A stretch of 8,471 nucleotides of DNA from Pseudomonadota bacterium (GTDB lineage: Bacteria; Desulfobacterota; Anaeroferrophillalia; Anaeroferrophillales; Tharpellaceae), in contig DAOWHJ010000146.1 of assembly GCA_030641485.1 (NCBI GenBank), forward strand, positions 1 through 8,471, in the 5' to 3' direction. This document shows, piece by piece, positions 5,107-8,471 of the stretch. The translations under genes and the position numbers were made by a program. Every line of letters begins with the position of its first letter. Within the stretch, counting starts at the first letter, position 1. Below the pieces are notes generated by a model. The model was not told the DNA's origin. It made no database searches and was given only the letters and a program-made list of their open reading frames with translations.

Positions 5107-6804
5107 ATGAAAGAGATAAGTGGGGCGCAAATACTCCTTGAAGTTTTACAGGAGCAGGGGGTTGAGGTCATTTTTGGTTATCCCGGTGGTGCTGTGATCA
5201 ATTTTTACGATCATCTGCCGGACTATACTTGTCGTCATTTTCTCGTCCGCCATGAGCAGGCGGCGGTTCATGCGGCCGATGGTTACGCCCGAGCAACCGG
5301 GAAGATTGGGGTTGCCCTGGTAACTTCCGGGCCCGGGGCTACGAACACAGTTACGGGGCTTGCAACCGCTTCAATGGATTCAATTCCGATGGTGGTTTTT
5401 ACCGGCCAGGTGCCGACCCCACTGATTGGTAATGATGCTTTTCAGGAAGCTGATATTGTCGGTATTACCAGACCTTGCACTAAGCATAATTTTCTTGTCA
5501 AAAGAGTTGAAGATCTCGAGCGGATTGTCAACGAGGCGTTTCATATCGCCGGCAGCGGTCGGCCGGGTCCGGTATTGGTTGATTTGCCTAAAGATGTAAT
5601 TGCCGGTAAATGTCTAAAAAAAGTGGCTGAAAAAACTTCTCTCAAGGGGTATAGTCCCAATTATGCTGGGCATCCGGGACAGATTCAGCGTGCCATTGAG
5701 GTTATTTTTCAGGCGAAAAGACCAGTTTTTTATGTTGGTGGTGGAGTTATTTTGGCAGATGCGGCTGAAAATCTTACAGCTCTTGCTCGGGCATTACAGA
5801 TTCCGGTGACAACCACTCTGATGGGCCTTGGTGCTTTTCCTGAGGATGATTCACTTTCGTTAGGAATGCTTGGCATGCACGGAACCTATCGTGCAAACAT
5901 GGCCGTAACTGAGAGTGATGTCTTGGTCGCATTCGGGGCCCGCTTTGATGATCGAGTTACCGGGCGCGTAGATACCTTTGCGGCTGATGCTAAGATTATT
6001 CATGTCGATATTGACCCGACTTCAATCAGCAAAAATGTCGATGTCGATATCCCAATTGTTGGGGATGTCGCTGATGTGCTTGGTAAAATGGTTGAGTTGT
6101 TAAAAACTTCCGAACCTGGGACTAAAGCTTGTGCTGGCGGCCATAATGAGTGGCTCGCTGAAATTGCCCGTTGGCGTGAATTGCATAAATTATCTTATCA
6201 GCAATATGAGATAATTAAGCCCCAATTTGTGGTGGAGAAAATTAGCGAATTGACCCGGGGCGACAATCCGATTGTCAGTACCGAAGTTGGGCAGAATCAG
6301 ATGTGGGCGGCCCAGTTTTTTACTTTTACTCAACCCCGGAGCTGGCTGACTTCCGGGGGCCTTGGAACTATGGGTTACGGATTGCCGGCAGCAATGGGGG
6401 CCCAGGTTGCATTTCCTGAACGGCTGGTTATCGATATTGCCGGCGATGGTAGTATTCAGATGAATAGTCAGGAGTTGGCAACCGTGGTTCAGTATAATTT
6501 GCCGGTTAAGGTGATTATTCTAAATAATGGTTATCTGGGTATGGTTCGGCAGTGGCAGGAGCTCTTTTTTGATAAACATTACTCCTTTACAACTATGAAT
6601 CATGCCCCTGATTTTGTGAAACTCGCCGAAGCCTATGGGGCCCTGGGCTTGCGAGCGACAAAACCGCAAGAGGTTGAATCGATCTTAAAACAAGCTTTTG
6701 CTCATCCGGGACCGGTGGTTGTGGATATAGTGGTTGCGCCTGAAGAGAATGTCTATCCGATGGTACCCGCTGGTGAAGCGATCTCTAATATGTTGTTGGT
6801 GTAG
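5107..6804 (+). CDS. ilvB: Acetolactate (acetohydroxyacid) synthase large, catalytic subunit
   Basis: This ThDP-dependent enzyme condenses two pyruvates to 2-acetolactate, or pyruvate with 2-oxobutyrate to 2-aceto-2-hydroxybutyrate, the first common step of branched-chain amino acid synthesis. From ATG 5107 it is 565 aa, normal for catalytic subunits; a GTG at 5101 would add two residues but is too close to the Shine-Dalgarno sequence. The N-terminal ThDP-pyrimidine domain shows IFGYPGGAV and VRHEQAAVHAADGYARATG, where Glu50 is the cofactor-activating glutamate, followed by VTSGPGATN. The central domain carries the conserved FGARFDDRVTG stretch of FAD-containing AHAS enzymes. The C-terminal ThDP-pyrophosphate motif runs from GDGS (446-449) to NNG (473-475), with Asp447 and Asn474 as expected Mg2+ ligands. 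It is followed 8 nt later by ilvN. No leader peptide rich in Ile, Val or Leu codons lies upstream, so classical ilv attenuation is not apparent. Confidence 0.96.
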   Translation: MKEISGAQILLEVLQEQGVEVIFGYPGGAVINFYDHLPDYTCRHFLVRHEQAAVHAADGYARATGKIGVALVTSGPGATNTVTGLATASMDSIPMVVFTGQVPTPLIGNDAFQEADIVGITRPCTKHNFLVKRVEDLERIVNEAFHIAGSGRPGPVLVDLPKDVIAGKCLKKVAEKTSLKGYSPNYAGHPGQIQRAIEVIFQAKRPVFYVGGGVILADAAENLTALARALQIPVTTTLMGLGAFPEDDSLSLGMLGMHGTYRANMAVTESDVLVAFGARFDDRVTGRVDTFAADAKIIHVDIDPTSISKNVDVDIPIVGDVADVLGKMVELLKTSEPGTKACAGGHNEWLAEIARWRELHKLSYQQYEIIKPQFVVEKISELTRGDNPIVSTEVGQNQMWAAQFFTFTQPRSWLTSGGLGTMGYGLPAAMGAQVAFPERLVIDIAGDGSIQMNSQELATVVQYNLPVKVIILNNGYLGMVRQWQELFFDKHYSFTTMNHAPDFVKLAEAYGALGLRATKPQEVESILKQAFAHPGPVVVDIVVAPEENVYPMVPAGEAISNMLLV

Positions 6805-6812
6805 GGGGAGCG

Positions 6813-7301
6813 ATGAAACATATTATAAGTGTTCTGGTTGAAAATGAGTTTGGGGTTCTCTCACGTATTGCCTCACTTTTCAGTGGGCGCGGTTTTAATA
6901 TCGAGAGTTTAACGGTTGCTGAAACTGAAGATAAAACTATCTCAAGTATGACAATTGTAACCCATGGGGATGATCATATCATTGAGCAGATCACCAAACA
7001 GCTCAATAAATTGATTAATGTAATCAAAGTTGTTGAACTTACTGAATCAGTTCAAATGGCGCGGGAGATGGTGCTTTTAAAATTTGCCGTCAATGGTGGC
7101 GCCAAGCGACTTGAGTTACTCCGTTTGGTTGAGGTTTATCAGGGTCGGGTCCTGGAGTTGGGGGTGCGTTCCTTGATTGTCGAGTTGACCGGTGAACGAG
7201 CTAAAATTGTGGCCGCACTTGAGGTGCTGGCCCCTTTTGCAATTAAAGAGATATCACGTACTGGCATGGTTGCTTTGGCGCGTGATAGTATTAAAAGTTA
7301 A
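6813..7301 (+). CDS. ilvN: Acetolactate synthase small, regulatory subunit
   Basis: This subunit binds the catalytic subunit, stimulates it and confers feedback inhibition by branched-chain amino acids. The protein is 162 aa, close to E. coli IlvH (163 aa) and longer than the short E. coli IlvN. An ACT domain occupies about residues 3-77 (SVLVENEFGVLSRIASLF, then GFNIESLTVA); a second small domain (about 80-160) ends with EISRTGMVALAR. Gly14, Ser17 and Asn29, positions linked to valine sensitivity in E. coli IlvH, are all retained, so valine inhibition is likely (inference). The start ATG follows the ilvB stop by 8 nt with GGGGGAG just upstream, although that site sits closer than usual. It is cotranscribed with ilvB and ilvC by spacing. 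Confidence 0.95.
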   Translation: MKHIISVLVENEFGVLSRIASLFSGRGFNIESLTVAETEDKTISSMTIVTHGDDHIIEQITKQLNKLINVIKVVELTESVQMAREMVLLKFAVNGGAKRLELLRLVEVYQGRVLELGVRSLIVELTGERAKIVAALEVLAPFAIKEISRTGMVALARDSIKS

Positions 7302-7319
7302 TTTTAAAAAATTAAATTG

Positions 7320-7324
7320 AGGTG
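7320..7324 (+). promoter_or_regulatory. Ribosome-binding site of ilvC (decides the ATG 7331 start)
   Basis: AGGTG, within GAGGTGA, lies 6 nt before ATG 7331. The longer frame from GTG 7322 would begin inside this site, so it is not the start. Confidence 0.8.
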
Positions 7325-7330
7325 AAAATT

Positions 7331-8347
7331 ATGCAACTCTATTATGAAAAGGATGCTGATCTTACGGTTTTACAGGGTAAGAAAATCGCGGTTATCGGTT
7401 ATGGTAGCCAGGGTCACGCCCATGCCCACAACTTGAAAGAGAGTGGTTTTGATGTGATCGTCGGTCTACGTCGGGGCGGGCCTTCGTGGGCGAAGGCGGA
7501 AACCGGCGGGTTGCCGCTTTTTGAGACCGCAGAGGCGGTACGCCAGGCCCAGGTAGTGATGATTTTAGTGCCTGACGAGCTGCAGGCAAAACTCTATAAT
7601 GAAGAGATTGCTCCCAATCTTAATGATGGTGATTATTTAGCTTTTGCACATGGGTTCAACATTCATTATGGTCAGATTATGCCGCCAGCGGGCGTGAATG
7701 TCTTTATGGCAGCCCCGAAAGGCCCTGGTCACCTGGTTCGTCACGAGTATACTCAAGGTATGGGAGTCCCAACCCTGATTGCAATTCATCAGGACGCTAG
7801 CGGTGATACGCGTGGGCTGGCGATGGCCTACGCTTGTGGTATCGGCGGCGGCCGGGCCGGCATCATCGAAACCAGCTTCAGGGAAGAGACCGAAACTGAT
7901 CTTTTTGGTGAACAGGCGGTTCTTTGTGGTGGTGTAACTGAATTGATAAGGGCTGGGTATGAAACCCTAGTGGATGCTGGTTATGCTCCCGAAATGGCCT
8001 ATTTTGAGTGCCTGCATGAGTTAAAGTTGATCGTTGACCTGATCTATGAAGGTGGAATCAGTAATATGCGTTACTCAATCAGTAATACGGCTCAATTTGG
8101 CGACCTGACCCGTGGACCGCGAGTTATTAATGAAGAGAGCCGTGAAGCCATGGCTGAAATTCTTGAAGAGATTCAGGATGGTTCGTTCGCCCGCGAATGG
8201 ATTCTAGAAAATCAAGCCAATCGCCCGGTTTTTAATGCATTGACCCGCAAAGGTGAAGAGCATGAGATTGAAGAGGTCGGTGAAAAACTGCGTTCAATGA
8301 TGAGTTGGATCAGTAAGAAGAAGCTGGTTGATAAAGATAAAAACTAA
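7331..8347 (+). CDS. ilvC: Ketol-acid reductoisomerase (class I, NADP+)
   Basis: KARI isomerises and reduces 2-acetolactate, and 2-aceto-2-hydroxybutyrate, to the dihydroxy acids of valine/leucine and isoleucine synthesis, using Mg2+ and normally NADPH. From ATG 7331 it is 338 aa, the standard class I length. The Rossmann motif is GYGSQGHAHAHNL (23-35). The catalytic set is complete: His107 in AHGFNIH, Lys130 in APKGPGH, Asp190 and Glu194 in ETDLFGEQ, Glu226 and Glu230 in YFECLHE, and Ser251 in SISN. The cofactor loop reads LRRGGPSW (46-53); Arg47 and Ser52 are kept, but Gly50 occupies a position that is usually Ser. The gene follows ilvN by 29 AT-rich bases and is probably the last gene of ilvBNC visible here. 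No simple T-run terminator follows; a long palindrome does. Confidence 0.97.
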   Translation: MQLYYEKDADLTVLQGKKIAVIGYGSQGHAHAHNLKESGFDVIVGLRRGGPSWAKAETGGLPLFETAEAVRQAQVVMILVPDELQAKLYNEEIAPNLNDGDYLAFAHGFNIHYGQIMPPAGVNVFMAAPKGPGHLVRHEYTQGMGVPTLIAIHQDASGDTRGLAMAYACGIGGGRAGIIETSFREETETDLFGEQAVLCGGVTELIRAGYETLVDAGYAPEMAYFECLHELKLIVDLIYEGGISNMRYSISNTAQFGDLTRGPRVINEESREAMAEILEEIQDGSFAREWILENQANRPVFNALTRKGEEHEIEEVGEKLRSMMSWISKKKLVDKDKN

Positions 8348-8369
8348 CTAGTGCCCGACCGAAAACCGC

Positions 8370-8471
8370 CAATTTCCTCGATTGCTGCGTTAGGATCAAA
8401 TTTTAATCCTCGGAATACTTTGTGTATGCCTGTGGTTAAAATCCTCGCCTGCCTTGCACTCAAGAAAATTG
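8370..8471. repeat. Long imperfect palindrome after ilvC, cut by the window edge
   Basis: The outer arms are CAATTTCCTCGATTGC (8370-8385) and GCACTCAAGAAAATTG (8456-8471), which match as an inverted repeat at 13 of 16 positions. Moving inward, AGGAT (8392-8396) pairs with ATCCT (8441-8445), and TTTAA (8402-8406) with TTAAA (8436-8440). GGAATAC (8412-8418) pairs 6/7 with GTATGCC (8424-8430) around a TTTGT loop. The same arms also give a direct repeat AATCCTCG at 8405 and 8440. I see no reading frame of note and no T-run. It resembles an intergenic palindromic (REP/MITE-like) element more than a simple terminator. The 22 bases between the ilvC stop and 8370 may belong to the left arm, with their partner beyond the window. 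Confidence 0.6.

Overview
The window looks like an ordinary chromosomal segment from a free-living, probably anaerobic Gram-negative bacterium. I favour the Desulfobacterota / former Deltaproteobacteria (Geobacter-Desulfuromonas-Pelobacter-like). The reasons are the rplM-rpsI-argC and ilvB-ilvN-ilvC gene orders, the cysteine-rich BioB typical of anaerobes, and the close fit of the KARI and ribosomal proteins to proteobacterial relatives. This assignment is inference; no rRNA marker is present.

Layout. (1) Positions 1-516, minus strand: the N-terminal ~80% of rlmE (23S rRNA 2'-O-methyltransferase), running off the left edge. (2) A 39-bp divergent spacer, then bioB (556-1605) and bioF (1602-2798) with an ATGA stop/start overlap; bioB starts at TTG. 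(3) A 219-bp leader with a TTGACA promoter and a terminator-like hairpin, then rplM (3018-3446) and rpsI (3510-3902), closed by a textbook rho-independent terminator. (4) argC (3992-5038, GTG start). (5) A 68-bp gap with a possible promoter, then ilvB (5107-6804), ilvN (6813-7301) and ilvC (7331-8347), a tight operon. (6) From 8348 to the right edge there is no gene; positions 8370-8471 form a long imperfect palindrome cut by the window end.

Functionally, bioF and bioB catalyse the first and last steps of the core biotin pathway (pimeloyl-thioester to KAPA, dethiobiotin to biotin). rplM and rpsI encode the conserved L13/S9 ribosomal protein pair. argC reduces N-acetylglutamyl phosphate in arginine synthesis. 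ilvB/N form acetohydroxyacid synthase, and its product is passed to ilvC in valine/isoleucine/leucine synthesis. All complete genes look intact.

I found no defence island, mobile gene, CRISPR array, tRNA/rRNA or evidently new protein system. The points most worth a second look are a BioB that lacks one classical [2Fe-2S] cysteine but has extra cysteines at plausible cluster positions, a possible attenuator in the rplM leader, and the palindromic element after ilvC. Smaller points concern start sites and one substituted residue in the KARI cofactor loop.
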